Positions 30,001-35,985 of a stretch of DNA of 43,990 nt are shown piece after piece. The stretch lies in the NCBI GenBank assembly GCA_002633005.1, contig NMRA01000126.1, positions 435,924-479,913 of the forward strand. The letters run 5' to 3'. This stretch comes from Phoronis australis (lineage: Eukaryota; Phoronida; Phoronidae). The first letter of the stretch is position 1. The number at the start of each line of letters is the position of its first letter. The position numbers and the translations under genes are program-made. The notes under the pieces were generated by a model that saw only the letters and a list, made by a program, of their open reading frames with translations, had not been told where the DNA came from and searched no databases.

Positions 30001-31896
30001 AAATATATTTTTATTTATTTAATCATTATTTGATATCAGTAAATGTCTCTATGTCTATTTGATTTTGTGATTTTTTTGAACAGTTAAACAATTCCCAAAT
30101 GAGAGGCATGATGATGAAAAAAAGAATTACCTCCCCTTGAAACATGACATCATCACGTGTCTGGCTGTGGGAGGAAGGTGGGTCACATCACAGTCAGATC
30201 TGCAGGTAAATCACTAGCTCTTCAACCACTGGCACAGTCAGAAGTTGGTATTCAATAGGGGTGCCAACGGCCAAATTGTTGGGGGACTGAAATGAGTGGC
30301 AATTTTGGGACATTTTGCAGTGAACTGGGGGCCAAACTCAAAATTGAAGTGCGCTTTGACCAGGGGAGGTTTTTTCCAATGAACAGAGGGTCATGTTCTG
30401 GTTGTGCCTAGGGTATTTTGTGGTGACACCCCTTTACCATATATGTTAAGTCTCTCCAATTGCAGACAAAATAATTGCCAGACTTGTCGTTTCCTCATTT
30501 TTTAAGGTCTTCTCACATAGAAGCGTACCATTTACTGTGCAGTTGTAAACACTGCTTCACATTACTCTTTTGTTTTAAATGAGTGCTGTGTTTCAGCTTG
30601 ACCCACCCAATTCCCAGATCTTGTTCATGAAGGGAGGAAGTGTTTCATTCTTGTTTGAACACTGCTGGGCCCTATCGTCTTCACAGCAGGGTAGATACCA
30701 GCGTATCCTTTTTCTGTGCTGAATATCAAAGTTTTTCTGCATTGTGTTATTTCATTGTGAACAGTTCAGTATTGTCACGTTTCATTTTTGAGTTGATTTG
30801 CATGTTTTATCAATATCTTTACCATTCAGGTATATTTGTGGTGATATGTTCAGCATAAAATACAGTGTCTGAACATAAAATTTGGAGGTGGGGGTTGCGC
30901 GTACCATTTTTAGTACGATGATGAATTTTCAATTGATATGTTATGTAGTATTCTTAACTTTGTTAGATATTTTACGTGAAGTTGTGGAGAAATTTGGGAA
31001 GAAAATCATCAGGTAAATACGAAGGTTGTTATGGATACCGACGTCTGTGTATTCAGCTCTATGTCTATGAAACTATAAATTTTAAGTCAGTATAATAAAA
31101 ATTTTCTGGAAAGCCGGAAGAATTTGATTTTTGTCTTTTTATCACTTTTTATCAATCTGCCCTTAATTGGATCATGTGACCATGTTTTTTAAGTAAAATT
31201 TAGGAAAGTGAATGTACAATATAAATGTTTGAGATGAAACCTCAAAAAGGCTGTTGCAGTTTTATAAATTATCATTTCACGTTTTGCAACTTCTTAATAG
31301 ATTTTTTTGAAAATCACAGAAGTCCATTTTTGATTGCCCCTAAATAAAATGGAACATTTCACACAGTTCCTAACAGCATTTTGTAGAACAGTGTATAAAA
31401 CATTGTATCTCAACATTTGATACGAGTCCAGTCACCCACCTCTGAGATATGATGTTCTGAGAGTGGCCAAATTTGGACATTTTTAGGATCTTACATTTTA
31501 CCATAAGTGTCATGTTTCAACAGAGCTTTGTCCTCAGAATTCTTAGTTATTGCATAGTGTTTGCACATTCCAGAATTGTGTTAACAATATTTACACTATT
31601 TACAGTCCATTAGCAGTGGCTATTTAAAGTGTGTACATAATAATATTTACTTTGTAAGTCCACGTTGTCTAGCCTTTTCCTTCCTGTTTGATAAACACAA
31701 TATTGATGGTGTTTTCAATGCACAAAGAAGTAAAGGTTGGATTGTTTTAGCTGCTTTAATGTTAAATGACTCATTGATTAATTGCAGGCCCAATGTGAAA
31801 GTGGTGACCTTCGATAAAGTCCTGGCAGAGTTGAAGACATGCCATTCACATGACCAGTACAGTGTTGTAGTGCGCATGTTAGATAGTTACTCGTGA
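28..31896 (+). CDS. CRYZL1: CRYZL1-like gene: quinone oxidoreductase-like protein 1, complete, 11 coding exons
   Basis: Coding exons are 28-84, 5187-5273, 8908-9031, 23102-23170, 26445-26626, 27995-28058, 29107-29205, 30084-30205, 30597-30702, 30967-31012 and 31788-31896. They sum to 1065 nt (354 codons plus stop), close to the roughly 349 aa of the human protein, and every junction keeps phase with GT/AG borders. The product belongs to the medium-chain dehydrogenase/reductase (zeta-crystallin/quinone reductase) superfamily. An N-terminal GroES-like fold is encoded by exons 1-4 and the nucleotide-binding Rossmann half by exons 5-9. Visible family landmarks are MKGIYG at the start, VLIRVKGC, DTVAGLLSWDLEQTG, VLIMDGAMQYGVVMVQLALH, EETGGLGVDCIVDFG, HDIITCLAVGGRWVT and LDPPNSQILFMKGG. 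No catalytic zinc ligands are apparent, as expected for quinone-reductase-like members. NADPH use is inferred from the family, and the physiological substrate is poorly defined. The first intron is 5.1 kb and the third 14 kb; the latter hosts an antisense lectin gene. I see no clear AATAAA just after the stop. Confidence 0.93.
85..1900. other. CRYZL1 intron 1, 5' part
   Basis: No exon or recognised domain found on either strand. Short stop-free frames occur without splice context. A small palindrome (AGCCCCT..AGGGGCT, about 825-851) is the only structure noted. Confidence 0.5.
1909..4335. mobile_element. 2.4-kb DNA-transposon-like element with inverted ends
   Basis: The left end (1909-1929) reads tactctcgagttccgaatag and the right end (4312-4335) is its inverse complement (actattcggaactcgagagta). 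GTGAG lies immediately outside on the left (1904-1908) and two bases outside on the right (4338-4342), a possible 5-bp target duplication. Both subterminal regions carry runs of a 'tctatactattatt' or 'ggtctata' motif, densest at 3880-4320. Frames inside (2793-2996 with KRIRELFYIPRDVPDTDIDS; 3390-3575) match no transposase I can name. Superfamily unassigned. Confidence 0.6.
3870..4320. repeat. degenerate AT-rich tandem motif at the element's right end
   Basis: Repeats of roughly 'ccaatctata(c/t)tattattagattttacctaaattt' with strong drift, ending in several copies of tctatactattatt. It belongs to the element's subterminal region. Confidence 0.55.
4529..4797. repeat. polypyrimidine (CCCTCCCT/CTCTCC) low-complexity tract
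   Basis: About 270 bp almost purely C and T on the + strand, made of ccctcc, ctctcc and cttccctc runs. All open frames across it are composition artefacts (Pro/Ser/Leu or Arg/Glu/Gly). It lies in CRYZL1 intron 1, 390 bp before exon 2. Confidence 0.95.
5187..5273 (+). CDS. CRYZL1: CRYZL1 exon 2
   Basis: A 29-codon exon between ttttacag and gtaaga. It contains VLIRVKGCNISSSCDSAIK, which lines up with the 'VKLQVKACALS' strand of the GroES-like fold in vertebrate CRYZL1. Phase is 0 at both ends, so it joins exons 1 and 3 without a frame change. Confidence 0.85.
5274..6480. other. CRYZL1 intron 2, 5' part
   Basis: No exon recognised. Around 6330-6405 there is a 'ctcgcca.ttgggcgag..actcgcccag' motif that also occurs at 7930-7980 and 9640-9690 inside the transposon-linked module. 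Confidence 0.4.
6483..8021 (-). mobile_element. copy 3 of the 'accgtattc' TA-flanked element, plus a linked 450-bp module, reverse orientation
   Basis: Begins ta|ccatattcaccctaataag at 6481 and runs, reverse-complemented, through the same interior as copy 1 (13988-15493). It includes the segment with agcgcgcttcttggccatgtg (7090-7110) and the part near 7320-7560 ending at ttaggacgaatg. It is then fused to a module (about 7575-8021) that is also fused at the same point in copy 4. No intact transposase frame; frames seen in several copies are unrelated to known families. Confidence 0.75.
8022..8907. other. CRYZL1 intron 2, 3' part
   Basis: Includes a fragment near 8575-8680 (cagtgggtgcatatcaatgctcc, then gttgctcttgttggtcg) that resembles the 3' tail of the tandem-unit repeat seen at 27.3 and 34.2 kb. 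Otherwise nothing recognised up to the exon 3 acceptor. Confidence 0.45.
8908..9031 (+). CDS. CRYZL1: CRYZL1 exon 3
   Basis: The exon encodes PLLELLKRKG, then LPIGVSVTGQVEQVGHAVS and KEGDTVAG. These correspond to the 'FPVGREIAGIV..VG' and 'GDEVVG' segments of the MDR fold. Acceptor is tttcag, donor g|gtaagg, ending in phase 1. A minisatellite starts at the donor itself, and the exon sits between two inverted copies of a transposon. Confidence 0.93.
9031..9599. repeat. minisatellite, units of about 38-45 bp, starting at the CRYZL1 exon 3 donor
   Basis: About a dozen diverged units close to 'taaggcagaactgtgcaaca' followed by 'atgtatagtgagagatgc'. The first unit is formed by the splice donor itself (g|gtaaggcagaactgtgcagc). 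The array ends where transposon copy 4 begins. Confidence 0.9.
9600..10352 (+). mobile_element. copy 4 of the TA-flanked element with linked module, forward, truncated
   Basis: Nearly identical over its length to the reverse complement of 7205-8021: shared blocks include tacttagccactc, actcgcccag-like motifs, tgctgttttt, ctaataagcgcccatgcc and atatccgacagtcctgacc. It lacks the second half of the element. Confidence 0.8.
10470..11480 (+). repeat. tandem-unit interspersed repeat, copy A
   Basis: A head with a small palindrome (cccacatatg/atgtgggtgcatat) and gccgtcat..tctgggc leads into degenerate units of roughly 110-140 bp. Units show 'ttcatgaaatttggcaaata', 'cctattgaggagatgacaac', 'gattttcggacaag' and 'ccccctagtggcaattttg'. 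A tail near 11395-11475 reads gcgcatttcagtgctctgc. The family recurs at 13.5, 25.5, 26.7, 32.0 and 41.7 kb. It has no coding capacity that I can support. Confidence 0.75.
11481..13465. other. CRYZL1 intron 3, non-coding stretch
   Basis: AT-rich DNA with no recognised exon, RNA gene or element except the G-rich tract at 12641-12670. Confidence 0.45.
12641..12670 (+). repeat. G-rich simple repeat with G-quadruplex potential
   Basis: Seven GGG runs separated by single T or C bases (gtgggtgggt..cgggcgggc). It is on the sense strand of CRYZL1 intron 3, so it would also be present in the pre-mRNA. Confidence 0.9.
13466..13987 (+). repeat. tandem-unit interspersed repeat, copy B, left part
   Basis: Shows 'gatggatcttcatgaaagttg', 'gtgcctaattcaagagac', 'ggattttcatgtcatttggtgaatagg' and 'gacaccccttaattt' units. 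It is interrupted at 13986 by element copy 1 and continues at 15494. Confidence 0.7.
13988..15493 (+). mobile_element. copy 1 of the TA-flanked element, full length (about 1.5 kb)
   Basis: Left end ccgtattcaccgtaataacc and right end ggttattatggcgaatacgg are inverted complements with few mismatches, and TA flanks both ends. Removing the element leaves attaaggata-agacaactcc, which matches the uninterrupted repeat unit elsewhere, so the TA duplication is real. The interior holds no long frame (largest 77 codons, 14155-14388, unrecognised): probably non-autonomous. A TA target is compatible with Tc1/mariner-like mobilisation, but other families are possible. Confidence 0.82.
15494..15700 (+). repeat. 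tandem-unit interspersed repeat, copy B, right part
   Basis: Continues the unit split by copy 1: agacaactcctttccatctg, then 'gcctctatctgtcaaactgctcgaagaatcctgaaa'-type sequence. It ends about 30 bp before the stop of the lectin gene. Confidence 0.6.
15731..15987 (-). CDS. PAN/Apple-like C-terminal exon
   Basis: Acceptor attatag; 85 codons including TGA. Contains THCIGICTRDWNCKSINIKR, NEYTCELNNAKSEEYPYDMM and AGYQFYEVV. The Cys spacing and CELN resemble the PAN_1/Apple family, but the assignment is by eye. Two possible N-glycosylation sites occur in the upstream part. Confidence 0.72.
15731..16797 (-). CDS. secreted lectin-like protein: C-type lectin (C-terminal half) - TSP1 - PAN/Apple, partial gene, three exons
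   Basis: Exons on the - strand are 16797-16589, 16464-16285 and 15987-15731. They join in phase (phase 1 at both introns) and end at TGA. Exon A is the C-terminal half of a C-type lectin domain: WIIGLRY, FYWVDGS, W..GEPN, then NWKVVDC and YICE. Exon B is one thrombospondin type 1 repeat (WTSWVSWSQCSVTC with RTRTRQC and five further-spaced Cys). Exon C has the C..IC....C.S / YTCELNN / YQFYEVV pattern of a PAN/Apple fold and forms the C-terminus. The 5' half of the lectin domain was not confidently found. The gene lies wholly inside CRYZL1 intron 3 on the opposite strand. The product is presumably extracellular; binding of glycans is inferred from EPN, but the usual WND calcium motif reads WKV here. 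The specific gene is not recognised. Confidence 0.85.
16285..16464 (-). CDS. thrombospondin type 1 repeat exon
   Basis: 180-nt exon encoding GGWTSWVSWSQCSVTCRRGM and RTRTRQCTNPAPQHGGSTC, then GSASESEMCETTTEC. It has the three stacked Trp, the CSVTC site (possible O-fucosylation C-x-x-T-C) and the Arg ladder of a group 1 TSR. Acceptor ttacag, donor gtatga. Confidence 0.9.
16589..16797 (-). CDS. C-type lectin domain exon (C-terminal half)
   Basis: 209-nt exon, acceptor cttaaag, donor gtaagt. Residues WIIGLRYN, TFYWVDGSQMVYAKWKGGEP, NGDCVIGD, NWKVVDCSHNTKSYICE carry the WIGL, EPN and last-two-Cys landmarks of the C-type lectin fold. The first base completes a codon, so an upstream exon ending in phase 2 is required. 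Confidence 0.85.
16798..17787. other. CRYZL1 intron 3 / 5' intron of the lectin gene
   Basis: The missing N-terminal lectin exon should be in or above this region. A - strand fragment near 17190-17128 (LLQNACEFDDARLMQI) is faintly lectin-like but lacks a good donor. Confidence 0.35.
17790..19562 (+). mobile_element. copy 2 of the TA-flanked element, with an LTR inserted
   Basis: Starts ta|ccgtattcaccctaataag and ends cttattaggacgaatacgg|ta. The interior follows copy 1 (gtgttaaaagcacgtggccag, aaggaggattt, ccgattt..ttttggagac..gggtttcaac) and is interrupted by 18640-19363. Net length without the insert is about 1.04 kb, so it has an internal deletion relative to copy 1. Confidence 0.8.
18640..19363. 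mobile_element. solo LTR-like insertion (724 bp)
   Basis: Bounded by TGTCAGAA...TTCCGACA (imperfect inverted ends, TG..CA) with a perfect 5-bp direct duplication GATAG at 18635-18639 and 19364-19368. Size, TG/CA ends and 5-bp duplication fit a solo LTR of a retrotransposon. No internal coding region remains. It contains short internal duplications (acaacacttgcagacagtatctt / acacatatgggcagtatctt). Family unknown. Confidence 0.75.
19883..20626. mobile_element. MITE-like element with 28-bp imperfect inverted ends
   Basis: Left cacagtctactttggttacc.. and right ..ggtaacaaaggttgacagtg pair over about 28 bp with roughly five mismatches. A second inner inverted pair (cccataaaactatagattt / tgtagttttatgg) suggests a large fold-back. 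There is no coding frame, and no clear target duplication was seen. Confidence 0.55.
20689..20746 (-). CDS. candidate signal-peptide exon for the lectin/TSP1/PAN gene
   Basis: On the - strand an ATG at 20746 opens MFLMRAVVLVMGVLTVEGS, a short basic start then a hydrophobic core and small residues, followed directly by a consensus donor (gtaagt) in phase 1. It is the right strand and about 3.9 kb upstream of the lectin exon in the same intron. Linking it to that gene is inference: at least one further exon, changing phase from 1 to 2, is required between them and was not identified. Confidence 0.42.
20747..21690. other. CRYZL1 intron 3, possible upstream region of the lectin gene
   Basis: If the signal-peptide exon is real, its promoter would be here on the - strand. 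I saw no certain TATA box or other exon. A - strand frame at 21374-21138 is unrecognised. Confidence 0.35.
21692..21996. mobile_element. short MITE-like element (about 300 bp)
   Basis: Left aaggccttttcatactgac and right gttagtatgaaaggccctg are inverted complements with few mismatches. The interior holds direct repeats of catactg(a/g)cttc(a/g)g. Non-coding. Confidence 0.55.
21997..23101. other. CRYZL1 intron 3, 3' end
   Basis: AT-rich, no exon or element recognised before the exon 4 acceptor. Confidence 0.45.
23102..23170 (+). CDS. CRYZL1: CRYZL1 exon 4
   Basis: A 69-nt exon between ttttacag and gtcagt encoding GLLSWDLEQTGCTEYCVLRE. It aligns with 'GILPLDSEDPGLCEVVRV' of the human protein. 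It is phase 1 at both ends. Confidence 0.9.
   Translation, partial: DCCHGTWSRQDAPNTVCCASLI
23171..24001. other. CRYZL1 intron 4, 5' part
   Basis: Nothing recognised except the short promoter-like stretch just before the small ORF at 24002. Confidence 0.45.
24002..24205 (+). pseudogene. small interrupted ORF facing the THAP relic
   Basis: ATG at 24002 opens MADSSDFVSYADLESELDEY, hits TGA at about 24077, then the same frame continues through LDFGCLRPYELDPPALASLA to TAG at 24205. The acidic start followed by LRPYELDP recalls the N-terminus of P2X7-C-terminal-like or transposon-accessory proteins in invertebrate genomes; this is a loose resemblance. A TATA-like cataaatag and a CACGTG E-box sit just upstream (about 23953-23972). 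It converges with the THAP relic, so the two may be ends of one deleted mobile element. Confidence 0.35.
24151..24549 (-). pseudogene. open frame downstream of the THAP relic, possible remnant of the same protein
   Basis: A 132-codon frame on the - strand starting MTTASPESVGYWFEIIDESE and containing DCSCQTHSAFEEMKS and DCDLTVPVKTSDLQLRY. It lies about 240 bp past the THAP domain on the same strand, so it may be the body of that protein in another frame. I recognise no domain in it. Part of it overlaps the + strand ORF that ends near 24205. Confidence 0.35.
24788..25017 (-). pseudogene. broken THAP-domain gene (N-terminal zinc-binding domain)
   Basis: From an ATG at 25017 the - strand reads MKSCVRGGCSSSNRADVSVF, then AFPKDPKIAQKWHRFVRQTR, and stops at TAG (24897-24895). 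After a frame change it resumes as LCSTHFEESCFDPLQKRRF to a TAA at 24788. C-x4-C, AFPKD, KWHRFVRQ and C-x2-H-F..SCF are the C2CH zinc ligands and invariant Pro, Trp and Phe of THAP domains, which bind DNA in P-element-type transposases and their domesticated relatives. The stop and frameshift suggest a dead copy. A perfect TGACGTCA lies about 78 bp upstream, perhaps from its old promoter. Confidence 0.75.
25540..26290 (+). repeat. tandem-unit interspersed repeat, copy C
   Basis: Units with gtggcactccgtagtggcaa, ggcatcccctagtgacaatt, gaaagttggc and tcaaattgagc. The tail near 26240 reads gcacagtgggcaccactg. It lies just before CRYZL1 exon 5. Confidence 0.65.
26445..26626 (+). CDS. CRYZL1: CRYZL1 exon 5 (Rossmann segment)
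   Basis: A 182-nt exon encoding VKIPDNLDALDVAGG through SALHYQARLCSGDTVLIMDG and YGVVMVQLALHWGAK. This is the first strand and helix of the nucleotide-binding domain. The glycine-rich turn reads GAMQYGVVM, so the last glycine or alanine of the usual MDR turn is replaced; the human protein is similarly degenerate here. Donor is gtcagc in phase 0. Confidence 0.95.
26650..27390 (+). repeat. tandem-unit interspersed repeat, copy D
   Basis: Units with gatgtctgcctctctatcag, tcttcatgaaatttagtaat, gaggacattgattttcggac and gtgcatcctagtgacaaatt. The tail (27288-27370) reads cagtggacactgtgggtgca and gttgcatttgtctgtc. It starts about 25 bp after the exon 5 donor. Confidence 0.68.
27662..27806. repeat. 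tandem duplication, 72-73 bp x 2
   Basis: gaattacacggcaactgtgg through ctatgacatagggaatat occurs twice head to tail (27662-27733 and 27734-27806) with only a few differences, in CRYZL1 intron 5. A partial unit (cgaattacac) abuts it. Confidence 0.93.
27995..28058 (+). CDS. CRYZL1: CRYZL1 exon 6
   Basis: A 64-nt exon between ccag and gtaaat encoding VLTTVKNEDEKAFLEKNHPS. It corresponds to the 'VISTACSLEDKQCLERFRPP' region of the human protein. It ends in phase 1. Confidence 0.88.
28059..30083. other. CRYZL1 introns 6 and 7 around exon 7
   Basis: Apart from exon 7 these introns hold no recognised element. The stretch 29930-30030 is a near-pure AT run of aatatattta type. Confidence 0.5.
29107..29205 (+). 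CDS. CRYZL1: CRYZL1 exon 7
   Basis: A 99-nt exon encoding AQIILLEGNSSLLVSSV followed by MEETGGLGVDCIVDFGG. The EETGGLGVD..LD motif is typical of CRYZL1. Acceptor tttcag, donor gtagat, phase 1 at both ends. Confidence 0.93.
30084..30205 (+). CDS. CRYZL1: CRYZL1 exon 8
   Basis: A 122-nt exon encoding VKQFPNERHDDEKKNYLPLK, then HDIITCLAVGGRWVTSQSDLQ. It matches 'HKHDIITLLGVGGHWVT' of the human homologue. It ends in phase 0 at gtaaat. Confidence 0.93.
30597..30702 (+). CDS. CRYZL1: CRYZL1 exon 9
   Basis: The exon encodes LDPPNSQILFMKGGSVSFLF and WALSSSQQGRYQ, matching 'LDPPDSHCLFLKGATLAFL' and 'NVQQGKYL'. The donor c|gtatcc was chosen because it joins exon 10 in frame and gives QHILREV across the junction. 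A 106-nt exon ending in phase 1. Confidence 0.85.
30967..31012 (+). CDS. CRYZL1: CRYZL1 exon 10
   Basis: A 46-nt microexon-like segment between tgttag and gtaaat encoding ILREVVEKFGKKII. It lines up with 'ILKDVMEKLSTGVF' of the human protein. It ends in phase 2, completed by the first base of exon 11 to give Arg. Confidence 0.85.
31788..31896 (+). CDS. CRYZL1: CRYZL1 exon 11 (stop)
   Basis: The exon encodes PNVKVVTFDKVLAELKTCHS, then DQYSVVVRMLDSYS and TGA. The human C-terminus has the same plan ('VSMEAVQKNQGRKKQVVQF'). Acceptor is attgcag. Confidence 0.88.
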
Positions 31897-32039
31897 TCCT
31901 CATCTAGTGCATAACCCTGTTCATACTAAAATGCAAGGACGTCACAAATTCATTCATTGCAAGTTAACAAAGTAAATACACCACCAGCTGGCTTGCAGTC
32001 AGAAATGCTCACCAACAGTATTCTTTTTGTTGTGTACAC

Positions 32040-34250
32040 AATTTTTATGCTCCCACATATTCATGATGAGGGTGCATAGCGCTGTCATCTCTCTCTGGGC
32101 CTCTGCTGCTGTATGTCCGTGCAGGATCTTAATGAGATTTGGCAGATGTGATCTTATGAATCTGATGATGGGTGCCAAGGAGTTTGATGCCCATCCAACT
32201 ATCGCTGTGCTCCCTAGTGACCGGAATTGCTTGATGGAGTTTCATTAGATTTGGCAAATAGGTCTCAATTAAAGAGCTGACAACGTCCTTCCATTTTTGG
32301 ATGAATTTGAAGTATTATGCGCAACTTAGTGGCCATTTTCAAAACAGTTGTTGAATCCACCTTTCTATCTGCCAAACCCCTTATACAGTAGGATCATTCT
32401 TATAATTGACATGTGTTCCTGATGGGGATACTGCTGCTGACATTGATTTTCGGACAAGTTTGACCACTCTAGCACTCCCTAGTGGTATTGTCTTGTGTCC
32501 GCCTGTGTATCTCAACCGTTTATAGGATCTCTATGAAATTTAGCAGATGTGATCCTGCGGATGAGATTCAAACCAATGCAACTACTGCTATGCCCCCTAG
32601 TGGCAATTTCAGTTATTTACATTTTCCTCGGTTTCTTCAGATTGATGGATTATTCTGCACTACTTGGTGGCAATTTTTATACTTTCAGTCCTTGTTTTGT
32701 TATCCACTGGTTTATTTGCCAAACTTTTGAAGAATAGGTATGAATCAGATGTGTTGCTGATGAGATCACAGCTAACGTTGATTTTCAGACGGGTCTCACA
32801 ACTGGTGATTTTGTTGTTTTTACATCTCCGGCTATATCTCCTTAATCCTTTGCAGGAGCAATCTGACAATGGCTGCCCACGACTTTTTGTGGTCGCTTAC
32901 TTTCTCTAGTAGCAAATTTAGTATTTATGCTTGCCTCTGTACCTTCATTTTCCTTGTTGGTTTCACATGAAATTTGGCAAACAAGGCAATAACATCTTTC
33001 CATATTCTATGCCACCTAGTGCTCATTGTTTTTGTCATCTGCCTCTGTATCCGCCAAACCGCTCAAAGGATCGCTATGAAAATTGGCAGATGTGTTCTTA
33101 CCAACAAGAGAAAGACCGACATGGATTTTCAAATGGATCCAACTACTGTGATGTCCCCAAGTGGCATTTATTTGCATCTGCATGTCTCCTGAACCCCTTG
33201 CAAAGATATTTTAAAAATTTGGCAAATGTATTCCTATTGTCTTGACAACACATGGACAGGTCTGACTACAGATGTGACTTCTGATGGCCATTTATTTTTT
33301 GCCTCTGTAGCTTTGGTGTTTGTCGAGGTATTTTCATGAAATTTGACAGTTTTGTATTAGACAGTGCATTCCCATTTTTTATGTGTTTGACGTGTTCCGC
33401 ACCATTTAAATACACAAAACATACGGAGAGTGGCGTACATGAAGTAATATCCCACCACACATTATTCGGCGTATCGAGACCAAAGGTCGAGGTTGATGCG
33501 CAGAATAAGGTCGAGTGGGATATTACTTCATCTATGCCAATCGAGGTACATTTTGTATTTATCCCATGCGCTTCTAATTCCTAAGGTTTCTTGTATTTTT
33601 TCGGCAGATTTTTCAAATACTTCACCTAGACTGTTCACATGGCGGATCACATCCTATATGTATGTACTTGCGCGTTACGTTACAAGTTTTCTCTTGTAAA
33701 AGAAAGAGTTTTAAAAGTAAAGATTCATTCCTTGAAAAGAGGTAACAAAGATGAAAGCAACGGCAATTGTGCAGTGAACCTATAACATCTGGAAATAGTT
33801 AAAAAACAACATATAATATTTTAGTTTCCTAGGAATCGGTGCCTGAGTTGCAGACGATATAGTATTCAGCAATTGAAAACTGAGACATAAGTGTCTTATA
33901 ATTAACAGTTTTGTTCCAGATTTTAGGTTTAGGGCTTGGTTGCATGTCAAGTGTCAGTTACACTGCTGCAACTGTATTACTTTAAACTATATTCGGAAAG
34001 TTTGATGATCGAACCGGCTGAAGATGTCGAGTCGACATTGACCTACCTTTTGAACTTTCCATGTCAGAGGTCATTGTCGAAGTGGTGCAGAAGGTGAATA
34101 CAGAAAACTTTATTACATAGCCGTATTTCCTTCGACAGATTTAACACATATGGGATAATGGTCAAGAAACACCCTACTAGCAAACCATTTGCGGTGTGGG
34201 CGCATTTCAATACTCTGTGTTGCTTTTGTTGATCATGTGGTAACATAATT
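32040..34250 (+). repeat. tandem-unit interspersed repeat, copy E, longest copy, with an inserted segment
   Basis: Head at 32046-32100 (tgctcccacatattcatgat, ggtgcatagcgctgtcatct, ctgggc), then ten or so degenerate units to about 33350 (for example gccccctagtggcaatttca, cgtctgtatccgccaaaccg). The tail is near 34190-34245 (gcggtgtgggcgcatttcaa, ctctgtgttgcttttgttga). The 33360-34180 interval is non-repeat or inserted sequence that includes a hairpin. It fills most of the space between the two gene ends. Confidence 0.7.
33439..33531. repeat. 93-bp hairpin, 17-bp perfect arms
   Basis: atgaagtaatatcccac (33439-33455) is the exact inverse complement of gtgggatattacttcat (33515-33531). Inner pairings attattc/gaataa and gagacc/ggtc extend the stem with interruptions. 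It may be a small fold-back element. Confidence 0.85.
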
Positions 34251-35871
34251 TTCTCATAAACAATGTTTTCTTGTAAACCATTGTTTGTGAGAAAAGAACA
34301 CCATACTTAATGGAAAGAAGTGAGTCAAAAGCCTTGAGGAATGAAATTGACCTTGTGAGAAAGATAATTATGTTCATGAGAACAGGACATCATTTTTGAA
34401 AATGCACTTGTGGTTTGGTGGGAAGATGTCTTGGCTTTGCTAACCACGATTTTTCCAATTCGTTTATTTAATCAGCAAGCTGTTTTGTCAGTATTTGAAA
34501 CGAATTTCTTTTTGTACATTTTATAGCAAATTTCAGAAGTTATATTTGCAGATTGTGAATGGCCTATTTTATCCAGTCTTTGTTTAATGACAACCTCACC
34601 AGACGATACAGACAAAAATTTTCTCAATTTTTTTAATCATTGTGCAATAGCTTAATGGGAACTTACTCGAGGAAGTTTCACTCAAGTGATAAAATGGACC
34701 AATCATTCTTTGCCATGAGTAAAATGAATCATCCTGTGTTTGACTACACCAATCTTCCAAATTTTTCAAGTCCATTTCAATTTGTGAGTTTTGTGACCAT
34801 CCAGAAATCATTGTTCTTGCATAGAATGATGCAATACTTCTTGTAATACCGTTAGATAATCAAGATATGAAACTTGTTTTTTATTTAAAGTTTAGTTAGT
34901 TTCCTACAGCTTATCAAAATAGTGTTAAAGGCAAATGATGCAAAAATGTAGCCTCTGGCAAACATTTAAATTCTAACAATCACTGTTCTATGGCAGGAAA
35001 ATGAAGTAATGTTGTTGCACTATTTTTAGCATTCATATGAAGTTTATTTTTGTGATACTGAATAAATTACACCTCAATGAAAAGATACCTTCAATTTGTT
35101 TTCCTATTTCTCTCCATACAAGAGTTGTAAACACAAAACATACCTTGGGTAGGAATTCCAGAGCTTGGTAATCAGGTGTTCAGTTCAAGAAATTCTATAA
35201 GGCGTAAGAAGCAAAATTTTCATTTGCCAGAAATGGAGGTTGGGAGGGAGTATGGTCATCAAATCTGCCATTTTTCAAAAATTAACCACCCTTTTTTGAT
35301 GACTATGGGAGACTTTCAAAGGCAATGTGGCAACTGGTCACATGGGACCAGCTACCAGTGGCCTCTAGAGGAGGAGGAGGAGCTGGCACTTCATAACTTT
35401 TGTTTAAAACGTGTCTAATCACACATTGCAAAAGGGTCTTCACAAAGGCTAACTATGTCGTATGCCACCCCCTGTGAAGACTAAGTAACGTCTGGTACAA
35501 CTAGGTGCCGCTATTAGTAACCAATCCCAGGTGATCAGCCCCATTGCTTGCTGACACTCCCCCATTGCTTGATGTTGGATATAAACTGGTGCTCACATTG
35601 GAAGGTAAAACTGAAGCCACTTTCATTCACTGTATTTTACAAGATACAAATGCTTACATTTTTAATTAGAACACTTGTTCCATCAACCTGACATCTATCA
35701 CACAAAACAAATGGCAATGGGACCTATGTGCACCAACACAGAGTTGTCAGGCTTGACCATTGAAACGAGTTCACAGTGTAACGCTCTCACTGATAAATAC
35801 ATAAAAACCTCTGACAACCTAGTGTTCTAGAATACACCAAAAACACTCAGTACAACTAGATGTGTCTGTTG
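34251..35871. other. intergenic, ATP5PO 3' side
   Basis: No gene recognised. Open frames at 34640-34846 and 35176-35418 lack any recognisable domain. The ATP5PO 3' UTR occupies the right end. Confidence 0.45.
35661..35666 (-). promoter_or_regulatory. candidate variant polyadenylation signal for ATP5PO
   Basis: ATTAAA on the - strand about 206 nt past the ATP5PO stop. It is the nearest poly(A)-signal-like hexamer I noticed; no AATAAA was seen on this strand between it and the stop. Confidence 0.3.
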
Positions 35872-35985
35872 TTACACTGTCTCTTCAATTAGTCTTGTAT
35901 ACTTCTTAATCTTGGATGCCATAGACATGTCCACGTACTTGTCACCTATTGTTACAATCATTCCACCAACGATAGCTGGGTCAAC
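35872..35985 (-). CDS. ATP5PO: ATP5PO exon 7 (stop)
   Basis: Encodes [37 protein letters not shown] and TAA. It carries the OSCP/delta C-terminal signature (D.xIxGGMxVxIGDKYVD.S). Acceptor is cttag. Confidence 0.96.
   Translation of the reverse strand, partial: VDPAIVGGMIVTIGDKYVDMSMASKIKKYTRLIEETV

Larger units (their letters stand above)
30206..31787. other. CRYZL1 introns 8-10
   Basis: No feature beyond exons 9 and 10. 30250-30440 is G-rich unique-looking sequence without a frame of interest. Confidence 0.45.

Noticed and set aside
34640-35418. Frames at 34640-34846 and 35176-35418 as a small intergenic gene
   Set aside because: Short, no recognisable domain and no supporting splice sites or repeats between the two.
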